Shown here: positions 1-7,182 of the stretch, in pieces | Numbering within the stretch: position 1 is the first letter of the stretch | Layout of the letters: every line of letters begins with the position of its first letter | Assembly (NCBI RefSeq): GCF_013359755.1 | Contig: NZ_JABMCJ010000086.1 | Span: 62,001-126,000, forward strand | Source: Tardiphaga robiniae | Lineage (GTDB): Bacteria; Pseudomonadota; Alphaproteobacteria; Rhizobiales; Xanthobacteraceae | DNA length: 64,000 bases | Direction: 5' to 3' | The notes under the pieces: generated by a model | The model's input: only the letters and a program-made list of their open reading frames with translations | Database searches by the model: none | What the model was told of the DNA's origin: nothing | Translations under genes and position numbers: made by a program

Positions 1-527
1 CCGCGGCCAATTTTCTGGCGAACCCACACAATGAGTCCAACGTGTGCCCGGGTCCACGTTGCCAGGCGACTACGGTCGTAGAAATCAAGTTGTATCTCCG
101 CATTCCGAACGTCGTCGGCCACGGCAGATCGCATAATATTTACCCGGTCGGCCAAGGCTGTATCTGAAGTATCGGAGCCCGAACTGGCGATGATGTAAGC
201 CCCACCTTCAGCGATAAGATCGCTAATCGAAACTCGAAGGCTACCGGACGGTCGCATCTCGGGAGTGATTAAACCCGGCGTGAGATCAGACTTCTTGACC
301 TGAAAGCCAATACTGGCTCTAGGGAGAAACCCGCCTGGAGCCACACCGTCTTGGATTCTGACGCGGACATCGATTCCTCCATCGGTAGCGTTCTGATTCC
401 CTCCCCATGTGACGGCCGACGTTGACAGACCATGCGCGCGTAATTCGGCTTCACACAGCAGACCAACAAGGCTGCGCAGGTCAGCGTCGGTTAGTTCGGC
501 GATATGGCTTCCTTCAATTTCGAACAT
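1..527 (-). CDS. Partial PD-(D/E)XK nuclease-like protein (N-terminus only)
   Basis: An open frame of 175 codons starts at the ATG at 527 and runs off the left edge with no stop. The protein begins MFEIEGSHIAELTD. It has a helical segment with an acidic residue (LCEAELRAHG), then GGNQNATDGGIDVRV and about 20 residues later GFQVKKSD. D53 followed by Q76-V-K78 fits the D...(E/Q)xK active-site layout of Mrr-type PD-(D/E)XK nucleases. Codon use looks less GC-rich than in the genes downstream. Such domains often form the N-terminus of large multidomain defence proteins, but the remainder lies outside the window, so that role is inference. No strong Shine-Dalgarno sequence precedes the ATG. No neighbour on this side shares its strand and spacing closely; the next gene ends 180 bp away. 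Confidence 0.6.
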   Translation of the reverse strand, partial: MFEIEGSHIAELTDADLRSLVGLLCEAELRAHGLSTSAVTWGGNQNATDGGIDVRVRIQDGVAPGGFLPRASIGFQVKKSDLTPGLITPEMRPSGSLRVSISDLIAEGGAYIIASSGSDTSDTALADRVNIMRSAVADDVRNAEIQLDFYDRSRLATWTRAHVGLIVWVRQKIGR

Positions 528-705
528 ATAAAAAGATAGTCGCGCGCGGACTACACGGTCAAATACGCGCAGGGTCGTATGCACAACTCAATAGGGAGAA
601 CTCTACTTTCCGCCATTCGCGGATCTTCTAATTTGCACGCGCAAAGAGGCGCGCACGCCCTCAGACTCGCCAAACGGTGTGTGAGGGGGACTAACGAGAG
701 TTTCG

Positions 706-1524
706 CTAAGTCCCAAGCAGCTTGTTCAGCTCACCGCCCTTCGCGCCCTGCGCAAAGGCTGTAAACGTCCCCTTCCCCGCAATCTCCTGCGCCGCGCCCA
801 TGAACCCCGCCCAGGCCACGCGCGCGAGCGCGCCGCCGACGCTGATGCGGCGGACGCCGAGGCTGGCGAGATGCGCCACGGTCATGGTCGGCTGCACGGT
901 CAGGACATTGAGCGGCTTGCCGCCGATCGCCTTCACCAGCGTGGTGATCTCATCGTCGGTGGCGACGCCCGGCGCATAGAGGCAATCGGCGCCGGCCTCC
1001 GCAAAGGCGACGAGGCGCGCCGTGGTCTTCTTGAGGTCGCGCTCGCCATGCAGAAAACCTTCGCAGCGGGCGACCAGCATGACAGCGGGGTCGACGCTGT
1101 CGATAGCGGCGCGGGCGGCCTTGATGCGCTCGACCGCGAGCTTGTCGTCATAGAGCGGCTTGTCGGACTTTCCGGTGGAGTTCTCGATGGAGAGGCCACT
1201 GATGCCGCTCTTCACCGCGCGGGCGACATTGGCGGCGACGCCTGCGGGGTCATCGGCAAAGCCGGCCTCGAAGTCGGCATTGACAGGCAGATCGGTGGCG
1301 GCCGAGAGCAGCGCGAGATGTTCGATGACATCGTCGGCGGTGACCTTGTTGTCGGGGCGGCCGGTGGACCAGGCATAGCCGGCTGACGTCGAGGCCAGCG
1401 CCTTGAAGCCGAGATGCGCGAGATAGCGGGCGCTGCCGACATCCCAGGGATTGGGCAGCACGAAACAGCCGGTCTCGTGGAGCTTGCGGAAGTTGGCGCG
1501 CTTCTCGGCGGTGGAGATGGTCAT
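706..1524 (-). CDS. Isocitrate lyase/PEP mutase superfamily protein
   Basis: This 272-residue protein has the size and TIM-barrel pattern of the isocitrate lyase/phosphoenolpyruvate mutase superfamily, which cleaves or rearranges C-C and P-C bonds of 2-oxo or carboxylate substrates with Mg2+. Visible signatures are FVLPNPWDVGSARYL near the start, the metal-binding stretch VNADFEAGFAD near residue 100, a GISGLSIENSTG strand, and LVARCEGFLHG near 150. The family cysteine loop (KKCGH) of true isocitrate lyases is absent, so it is probably a small PEP-mutase/oxaloacetate-decarboxylase-like enzyme whose substrate cannot be named. The ATG at 1524 is preceded by GGGAGG. It appears to be a single-gene unit, followed upstream by a repeat-bearing spacer. 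Confidence 0.8.
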   Translation of the reverse strand: MTISTAEKRANFRKLHETGCFVLPNPWDVGSARYLAHLGFKALASTSAGYAWSTGRPDNKVTADDVIEHLALLSAATDLPVNADFEAGFADDPAGVAANVARAVKSGISGLSIENSTGKSDKPLYDDKLAVERIKAARAAIDSVDPAVMLVARCEGFLHGERDLKKTTARLVAFAEAGADCLYAPGVATDDEITTLVKAIGGKPLNVLTVQPTMTVAHLASLGVRRISVGGALARVAWAGFMGAAQEIAGKGTFTAFAQGAKGGELNKLLGT

Positions 1525-1603
1525 GGGGCCTCCCGGTCTTAGTGCCGCGTTGATCGCGGCCGGTCACCGCCATCGTAGCCCGGGATGCGCCATTGATCAC
1601 GCC

Positions 1604-1735
1604 GTCATTCCGGGGACGGTCCGACGCCGCAGGCGGCGGAACGGAGCCCGGAATCTCGAGATGGTAGTCTCCGGTGAGCCAAGCCACTCAGAGATTCCGG
1701 GTTCGCTCGCCAAGTGGCGAGCGCCCCGGAATGAC
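1604..1735. repeat. Intergenic inverted-repeat element, family A, copy 1
   Basis: The outer arms are GTCATTCCGGGG and CCCCGGAATGAC. The inner arms are CCCGGAATCTC and GAGATTCCGGG. The element fills most of the spacer between the PEP-mutase-family gene and the trmJ fusion, ending 5 bp from the fusion's stop codon. A related copy lies at 13800-13945 and a fragment at about 41492-41504. Confidence 0.75.
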
Positions 1736-1739
1736 AGTT

Positions 1740-2960
1740 CTAGTTATTGCCCTGCCCCGGCATCCCGCTGGCCAGCAACGCCTCAAGCCGATCCAGCTCC
1801 GCCGCGATGTCGCTGATAACATCGTCCGCCCGCATCGCGATCACGCGGTAGCCGCGCTCTTGCAGCCAGGTCTGCCGGGCGGCGCGGTCGCTGACAATCA
1901 CGTCGGTCTCGCCGGGATTGACCAGCTCGATGGCGATGCGCTCCGGGAAGGAGACGAAATCCGGGATGTGGCGGCCGACCGGGGTCTGGCGCTTGAACTG
2001 GCCGGCGAAGCGGCGATCGGCGCGGAGCTGGTCCCACAACAGCCGCTCGGCATCGGTCGGATTGCGGCGGAGCATGCGCGCCAGGCCGCGGACCGTGCCG
2101 CTCTCATGCGCCTGCGCGCCCTGCCCGTGTTCGGCCAGCAGCGCCCGCAGCCGGGTCGCCTGTTCGCCGTCGAGGACGCCGCCCTTGGCCGGGCCCTTGC
2201 GGCCCTCGGCGATGGCCATGACCACCCCGTGCAGCGTGTGCATGTCCTGCTTGGTCGGCTCCATCCGGGTGAAGATGTTGCGCAGGTTGACCAGCATGGT
2301 GTCGCGCTTTTCCGGCGGGCGCAGGAATTCGACCTTGTCGAGCTCGCCGACGAGGTTGTCGAAAAAGACGCTCATCTGGTGCTGCGACGCCGGCTCCGAC
2401 CGCTCCGGCATGGCATAGGGCAGCGCGTTCGCGGTGGCCTGCTTGAACCATTCATAGCCGCACAGCAGAACCGCCTGGGCGAGGTTGAGCGAGGCGAAGG
2501 CCGGGTTGACCGGGAAGGTGATGATCCGGTTGGCGAGCGCGACCTCCTCGTTCTGGAGCCCGTAGCGCTCCCTACCGAACAGGATGCCGGCGGTCGCCCC
2601 GGTGGCGACATGGGCGATGGTCTCGGCGGCCGCGGCCTCGGGCGCGACCACCGGCTTGGCCTGGTCATGCGCCCGGGCGGTGGTCGCGAACAGCAAGGTG
2701 CAATCGGCCACCGCCTGCTCGACGGTGTCGAACAGCTCGACCTTGTCGAGGATGTGGTCGGCGCCGGAGGCGGCCCGGCGGGCATGGACGTTGGGCCAGC
2801 CGTCGCGTGGATTGACGATGCGCAGCCGGGTCAGGCCGAAATTGCCCATGGCCCGCGCGCACATGCCGATGTTCTCGCCGAGCTGAGGTTCGACGAGGAT
2901 GACAACGGGGCCGACCAGGTCGGTATGCGCCTTGGTAGAGTCGGTGCCTGAACCGGACAT
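1740..2960 (-). CDS. trmJ: TrmJ-type tRNA 2'-O-methyltransferase fused to a C-terminal DUF559 domain
   Basis: Residues 18-260 form a SPOUT methyltransferase of the TrmJ family, which 2'-O-methylates position 32 of tRNAs using S-adenosylmethionine. The signatures are EPQLGENIGMCARAMGN (24-40), GRERYGLQNEEV (129-140) and FPVNPAFASLNLAQAV (149-164); the last two form the knotted SAM site. TrmJ proteins usually stop near residue 260-280. Here the frame continues through a linker into residues 293-395, which match DUF559, a Vsr-like PD-(D/E)XK domain (MLRRNPTDAERLLWDQLRA, VGRHIPDFVSF with D334, IAIEL with E345, and QERGYRVIAMRADDV). The ATG at 2960 is the first in frame. The fusion is continuous with no stop. 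A 28-bp piece of the linker coding region (2083-2110) recurs exactly at 5059-5086. Confidence 0.88.
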   Translation of the reverse strand: MSGSGTDSTKAHTDLVGPVVILVEPQLGENIGMCARAMGNFGLTRLRIVNPRDGWPNVHARRAASGADHILDKVELFDTVEQAVADCTLLFATTARAHDQAKPVVAPEAAAAETIAHVATGATAGILFGRERYGLQNEEVALANRIITFPVNPAFASLNLAQAVLLCGYEWFKQATANALPYAMPERSEPASQHQMSVFFDNLVGELDKVEFLRPPEKRDTMLVNLRNIFTRMEPTKQDMHTLHGVVMAIAEGRKGPAKGGVLDGEQATRLRALLAEHGQGAQAHESGTVRGLARMLRRNPTDAERLLWDQLRADRRFAGQFKRQTPVGRHIPDFVSFPERIAIELVNPGETDVIVSDRAARQTWLQERGYRVIAMRADDVISDIAAELDRLEALLASGMPGQGNN

Positions 2961-2974
2961 CGCACTTCACTTTC

Positions 2975-3024
2975 TGATTCAATCTCTGAAGGTCTTGAAT
3001 CAACCCGTGAAGGTTTTGATTCAA
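2975..3024. repeat. 21-bp tandem repeat upstream of trmJ
   Basis: The unit TGAWTCAA-N4-TGAAGGTYT begins at 2975 and 2996, and a third TGATTCAA begins at 3017, so the period is exactly 21 bp (two helical turns). Each TGAWTCAA core is near-palindromic. The array lies 15-64 bp before the trmJ ATG on the minus strand, where an operator or leader would be. Any function is inferred from position and phasing. Confidence 0.6.
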
Positions 3025-3248
3025 CACCTCATCCGGGCGCTGCAAGTCACATGAAGCTGGACGGTTTTTGCCAGCCGGATGAGCGGCTTGCCGGGATTTG
3101 GTAGATTTCCCCTAAAACCGGCCCGCGTGGTCGCGCGCTCCGTTTGCTTTGGGTCTGGTTTCGGTTACCGGTAGCAGCAACGTTCAAACGAAACTGCAAA
3201 CGAACCCGGTCACCAGTATCACTGGCGCGGGATTATGGGAGGAATGCA

Positions 3249-4979
3249 ATGCGCGCAAGATGGACATTGGCGATAGTTGGCGCCGCAATGATGGTTGCAG
3301 GCAGCCTGCTCGCCCATCTGACGCAAACCTCGGGCGGCATCAAGATCGAGGACATTCGCTTCAAGGGCGCCAAGGGCAACACAATGAGCGCCCTGCTCTA
3401 CACCCCGCCAAACGCCACGCCGCAGACCCCGGCGCCGGGCATCCTCGCGGTCCATGGCTACATCAATTCCCGCGAGACCCAGGACGGCTTCGCCATCGAA
3501 TTCGCACGCCGCGGCTATGTGGTGCTGGCGCTGGACCAGACCGGCCACGGCTATAGCGACGGGCCGGCATTCTCGAACGGGTTCGGCGGACCGGATGGCC
3601 TCGCCAAGCTCCGCAGCCTGGACATCGTGGACAAGACCAATATCGGACTCGAGGGCCACTCGATGGGCGGCTGGACCGTGCTCGCCGCCGCCACCGCCAT
3701 GCCCAACGACTACAAGGCCATGGTGCTCGAAGGCTCCTCCACCGGCAAACCCTTCGCCGCCGACGGCACGCCCACCTGGCCGCGCAACCTCGCACTGGTG
3801 TTCGCCAAGTATGAGGAATTCTCGACCCTGATGTGGGGCGTCCCGAAGGCCCGCGACACCGTCAGCAGCCCGAAGCTGTGGGCGCTGTTCGGCACGAATG
3901 CGGCGGTCGAACCGGGCAAGGTCTATGGCGACCTCGCCGCCGGCACCGCCCGGGTGCTCTATACCCCGGCCATCACCCATCCCGCCGAGCACATCTCCCA
4001 TGAGGCGATCGGCTACGCGCTTGACTGGTTCGGCAAGACGCTGACCGGCGGCACGCCGCTGCCGGCCTCCGACCAGATCTGGTTCCGCAAGGAGATCGGC
4101 ACCGGCATAGCGCTGCTCGGTTTCGTCGCCTTCCTGATCGGCATCTTCGACGGGTTGCTGGAGGCCCGCATGTTTGCCCGGCTGATCCTGCCGGAGCCGG
4201 CGGATGGCTCGAAGCCTTTGGAGACCCCAGTCGACCGCAGCCGCTGGCTCGGCGCTCTGGTCCTCTCGGTTCTGATCCCGGCTTTGACCTATTATCCGGC
4301 CTTCACGCTGGCCGGGAATTGGGTCAAGGCATCGCCCTGGCTGCCGCAGGGGATCACCAACCAGATCGTGGTCTGGGCCCTGATCAACGCCGCCATCGCG
4401 CTGGTGCTGATGCCGTTCGCGCCAAAACGCGCCAGCCGCCGCGGGATCATCGGCCTGTCGATCGCCATCGCGCTCGCCACCGTCGCGTCAGGCTACCTGG
4501 CGCTGTGGCTGGCCGACCTGATCTTCACCGTCGACTTCCGCTTCTGGATCGTGGCGCTGAAGCTGCTCAACGGCAAGCAGGCGCTGATGGCGCTGATCTA
4601 CCTCGCCCCGATCACCCTGTTCTTCGTCATCGCCCTGCACGTGATGCACCGGAATTTCTCGACGCTCAGCGCCAGCCGGTCCGCCGTCTACCTCACCAAC
4701 ATGACCGCGCTGGCCTTTGGCTTCGCTCTCTTGCTGGGCATCCAGTACGGCGCCCTGTTCCTGAACGGCCAGTTGATCGACCCGGCACCCGCGGTGATCA
4801 CCTCGGTCCCGCTGAACACCATCGTGGCAATCCAGTTCGTGCCCCTGATGGCGATTGTGGCCGTGATTGCCACCTTCACCTGGCGGCGCACCGGATCGAG
4901 CCTGCCGGGCGCCCTGATCTGCAGCTTGCTGGTGACCTGGTACGTGGTGGCGGGCACAGCGACGCAAGCTGCATTTTAA
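3249..4979 (+). CDS. Alpha/beta hydrolase with C-terminal polytopic membrane domain
   Basis: This 576-residue protein has an N-terminal signal-anchor (MRARWTLAIVGAAMMVAGS), an alpha/beta-hydrolase domain at about 30-280, and roughly seven hydrophobic segments from about 285 to the end. The nucleophile elbow GHSMGG places the catalytic serine at S138. An oxyanion-type HGY motif follows the second strand (LAVHGYINS), and a late His-bearing segment (THPAEHISHEA) probably supplies the catalytic histidine. The hydrolase domain would be extracytoplasmic or membrane-proximal, acting on an unknown ester or peptide. The ATG at 3249 was chosen because GGGAGGA lies just upstream; a longer frame starts at 3144 without a good ribosome site. 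The last 27 codons are duplicated, diverged, at 6967-7047 beyond the next gene. Confidence 0.85.
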   Translation: MRARWTLAIVGAAMMVAGSLLAHLTQTSGGIKIEDIRFKGAKGNTMSALLYTPPNATPQTPAPGILAVHGYINSRETQDGFAIEFARRGYVVLALDQTGHGYSDGPAFSNGFGGPDGLAKLRSLDIVDKTNIGLEGHSMGGWTVLAAATAMPNDYKAMVLEGSSTGKPFAADGTPTWPRNLALVFAKYEEFSTLMWGVPKARDTVSSPKLWALFGTNAAVEPGKVYGDLAAGTARVLYTPAITHPAEHISHEAIGYALDWFGKTLTGGTPLPASDQIWFRKEIGTGIALLGFVAFLIGIFDGLLEARMFARLILPEPADGSKPLETPVDRSRWLGALVLSVLIPALTYYPAFTLAGNWVKASPWLPQGITNQIVVWALINAAIALVLMPFAPKRASRRGIIGLSIAIALATVASGYLALWLADLIFTVDFRFWIVALKLLNGKQALMALIYLAPITLFFVIALHVMHRNFSTLSASRSAVYLTNMTALAFGFALLLGIQYGALFLNGQLIDPAPAVITSVPLNTIVAIQFVPLMAIVAVIATFTWRRTGSSLPGALICSLLVTWYVVAGTATQAAF

Positions 4980-5047
4980 GCACGAACAACCTGCGTTTTG
5001 GGTTCAAAATTGGGCTGAAACCGCTTAACGCCCCGGCTTTCGCCGGG
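4899..5047 (+). repeat. 149-bp direct repeat, copy 1
   Basis: Covers the last 27 codons of the alpha/beta hydrolase gene and 67 bp beyond, ending in the hairpin CCCCGGC-TTTC-GCCGGGG. It aligns without gaps to 6967-7115 with about 20 mismatches by eye (about 87% identity). The two copies flank the carbamoyltransferase gene. Confidence 0.85.
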
Positions 5048-5227
5048 GCAGGCGTGCGAGGCCGCGGACCGTGCCGCTCTCATGCGGCGACGATGCCTTG
5101 CCGTGTTCGCGGCCTGCCTGCCCTGACAATCCGGATGAAGGCGAGTTCCCGGCCAAGCGCTCGTGATTTGCCGGTCGTAGCGGGGGGTAGGTAATGTGCC
5201 GCTCCCGGGAACGACCTTGCAGCCTTC

Positions 5228-6952
5228 ATGCCTCAGCTTATCCTCAGCGTTCACTCCGGCGTCCATGACGCCGCCGTCGCCATTTTCGAAGATTACGATC
5301 TGAAGGCCGCCATCGCGCTGGAGCGACTGACCCGGCGCAAGAGCGATGGCAGCACTCACCCCGATGCGGCCATCGACGAAGTGCTGTCGATCGCCGGCGC
5401 CACCCGGCGCGATGTCGACGTCGTCGCCACTAGCCGCGCGATGTTTCCCAAGGCCTACTTCCCCCGCCTCGGTGGCCTCCGCTGGCTGCACGAGCAGTAT
5501 CGCAGCCGGGTCGGCAAGGACCGCCTGCTGCTCGGCGCCGAGCAGCATCGCTACCGCGCGCAGCGGGCAGAGGACGTCTTCGATGCCGCGGCGTGGCGGC
5601 GCGACGGCGGTTTCCGCGACGACGCCGCGGTCCATTTCTACAATCACCACGAAGCGCATGCGCTTCCCACTTTGTTCTACAGCCCGTGGCCGGATGCCCT
5701 GCTGGTGACGGCCGATGGCGGCGGCGACAATGTCAATTACAGCTACCGGCACTTCGCCGACCGCCGCCTGACGACGCTCTACGGCGACGACACCTGTCTG
5801 TTCCTGCCAAATCCCGTCGACAGCCTGGGCCGCGCCTATAGCGCGGCGACCAAGTCGCTCGGATTTCGGCCCAACCGGCATGAGGGCAAGCTGACCGGGC
5901 TCGCGGCCATGGGCAAACCGACAGTGGCCGATACGATCGCCGGGTATTTTTCGGTCGGCCCGGACGGACGTATCCAGTCGAGCTTTCGCAGCTATCACCA
6001 GATGAACGCGTTGATGCGCCGGCTGGCCAAACAGGCCGGCCGGGAGGATTTTGCGGCGTCGATCCAGAAGGTGCTGGAAGACACCATGCTGCTGTCGCTG
6101 CAGCGCCTGTTGCAGCGGCATCCGGCGCGCCATCTCGGCCTGTCCGGCGGCGTGTTCGCCAACGTCAAGCTCAACCGCCTGCTCGCGGAGCAATTGCCGA
6201 TCGACGAACTCTTCATTTTTCCGGCGATGGGCGACGACGGCCTGCCGATCGGCGGTGCGCTGTCCTACCTGATGCAGCGCGACGGCCTGGCGCCATGGCT
6301 GGGCCGCCGCCGCGATCTCGGGACTGTCTATCTCGGCCGCGATTTTCAGACCGGGCTCGACGCCGGCATCGCAGCCACCCCGGGGATTCACCGCGTCGAC
6401 GAGGTGCCGGTCGATGGCGCGGTGAAGCGGCTGGTGGCGGGCGAGATCGGCGCGATCTTCAATGGCCGGATGGAATACGGCCCCCGCGCATTGGGCGCCC
6501 GGACCATCCTCGCCAATCCGGCCCGGCGCGGCACCCACGACCTCTTGAACGAACGGCTGAGCCGTTCCGAATTCATGCCGTTCGCCCCCGTCATCACCAC
6601 TGAGCGTGCTGCGGAGGTGTTCGACGTCAATCCCGTCAATGCGCGCGCCTGCCGCTACATGACCATCGCCTGCGACGTGAGGCCGGAATGGCGGGACCGC
6701 ATCCCCGCCGTGGTCCATGTCGATGGATCGGCGCGGCCGCAGGTGATCGCGCGCCCGGACAATCCGCTCTATTATGACATTGTCGAGGGGTTTGCAGAGG
6801 CCAGCGGATTGCCGGTGCTGGTCAATACCAGCTTCAATGTCCACGAGGAGCCCATCGTCAACAGCCCGGACGAAGCGCTGCGGGCGCTGCTCGACGGGCG
6901 GATCGATTTCCTGGTCACCACCGGCGGCCTTTACCGGCGCGACGCGGCGTAA
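5228..6952 (+). CDS. NodU/TobZ-family O-carbamoyltransferase
   Basis: This 574-residue protein has the full two-domain carbamoyltransferase architecture. The N-terminal YrdC/Kae1-like part carries SVHSGVHDAAVAI at the start, the metal and catalytic HHEAHA motif at 140-145, a nucleotide-binding TADGGGDN segment, and LSGGVFANVKLN. The C-terminal part carries GRMEYGPRALGARTILANP and VNTSFNVHEEPIV. These enzymes move a carbamoyl group from carbamoyl phosphate, through carbamoyl-AMP, to a hydroxyl of a sugar or natural product. The acceptor is unknown, since no nod or antibiotic genes are nearby. It stands alone with a weak ribosome site at the ATG at 5228, and 149-bp direct repeats flank it, pointing to insertion between the hydrolase gene and icd. 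Confidence 0.88.
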   Translation: MPQLILSVHSGVHDAAVAIFEDYDLKAAIALERLTRRKSDGSTHPDAAIDEVLSIAGATRRDVDVVATSRAMFPKAYFPRLGGLRWLHEQYRSRVGKDRLLLGAEQHRYRAQRAEDVFDAAAWRRDGGFRDDAAVHFYNHHEAHALPTLFYSPWPDALLVTADGGGDNVNYSYRHFADRRLTTLYGDDTCLFLPNPVDSLGRAYSAATKSLGFRPNRHEGKLTGLAAMGKPTVADTIAGYFSVGPDGRIQSSFRSYHQMNALMRRLAKQAGREDFAASIQKVLEDTMLLSLQRLLQRHPARHLGLSGGVFANVKLNRLLAEQLPIDELFIFPAMGDDGLPIGGALSYLMQRDGLAPWLGRRRDLGTVYLGRDFQTGLDAGIAATPGIHRVDEVPVDGAVKRLVAGEIGAIFNGRMEYGPRALGARTILANPARRGTHDLLNERLSRSEFMPFAPVITTERAAEVFDVNPVNARACRYMTIACDVRPEWRDRIPAVVHVDGSARPQVIARPDNPLYYDIVEGFAEASGLPVLVNTSFNVHEEPIVNSPDEALRALLDGRIDFLVTTGGLYRRDAA

Positions 6953-6966
6953 CGGCATGGCACGGC

Positions 6967-7115
6967 AGCCTGCCGGGGGCCTTGATCTGCAGCCGGCCGG
7001 TGACCCGGTACGTGGTGGCGGGCACCGCGGCGCAGGCTGCATTTTGAGCAAAAACAGCCTGCGTTTTGGGCTGAAAATTGCGCCGAAACTGCATGACGCC
7101 CCGGCTTTCGCCGGG
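6967..7115 (+). repeat. 149-bp direct repeat, copy 2 (remnant of hydrolase 3' end)
   Basis: Gapless counterpart of 4899-5047. It still reads as the hydrolase C-terminus (SLPGALICS...TQAAF-like) up to a TGA at the position of the original TAA. It has no start codon or upstream hydrolase sequence, so it is a non-coding relic between the carbamoyltransferase gene and icd. Confidence 0.85.
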
Positions 7116-7182
7116 TCCTGCGCGGTGCTATAGCCCCCCTACAAATCATCCCTCCCGCAACGCGCTAAAGGCCCGAACCACC

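Noticed and set aside
691-712. Imperfect GGGACT/AGTCCC stem around the stop codon of the PEP-mutase-family gene as a terminator
   Set aside because: The stem is only about six base pairs, has a long loop and lacks a T-run on either strand.
1674-2951. 425-codon plus-strand open frame opposite trmJ
   Set aside because: Antisense to a gene with clear SPOUT and DUF559 motifs; composition is that of a GC-rich complement with no recognisable domain.
4976-7051. 691-codon minus-strand open frame opposite the carbamoyltransferase gene
   Set aside because: The plus-strand frame has all family motifs; the opposite frame is low-complexity Arg/Ala/Gly-rich and crosses intergenic repeats.
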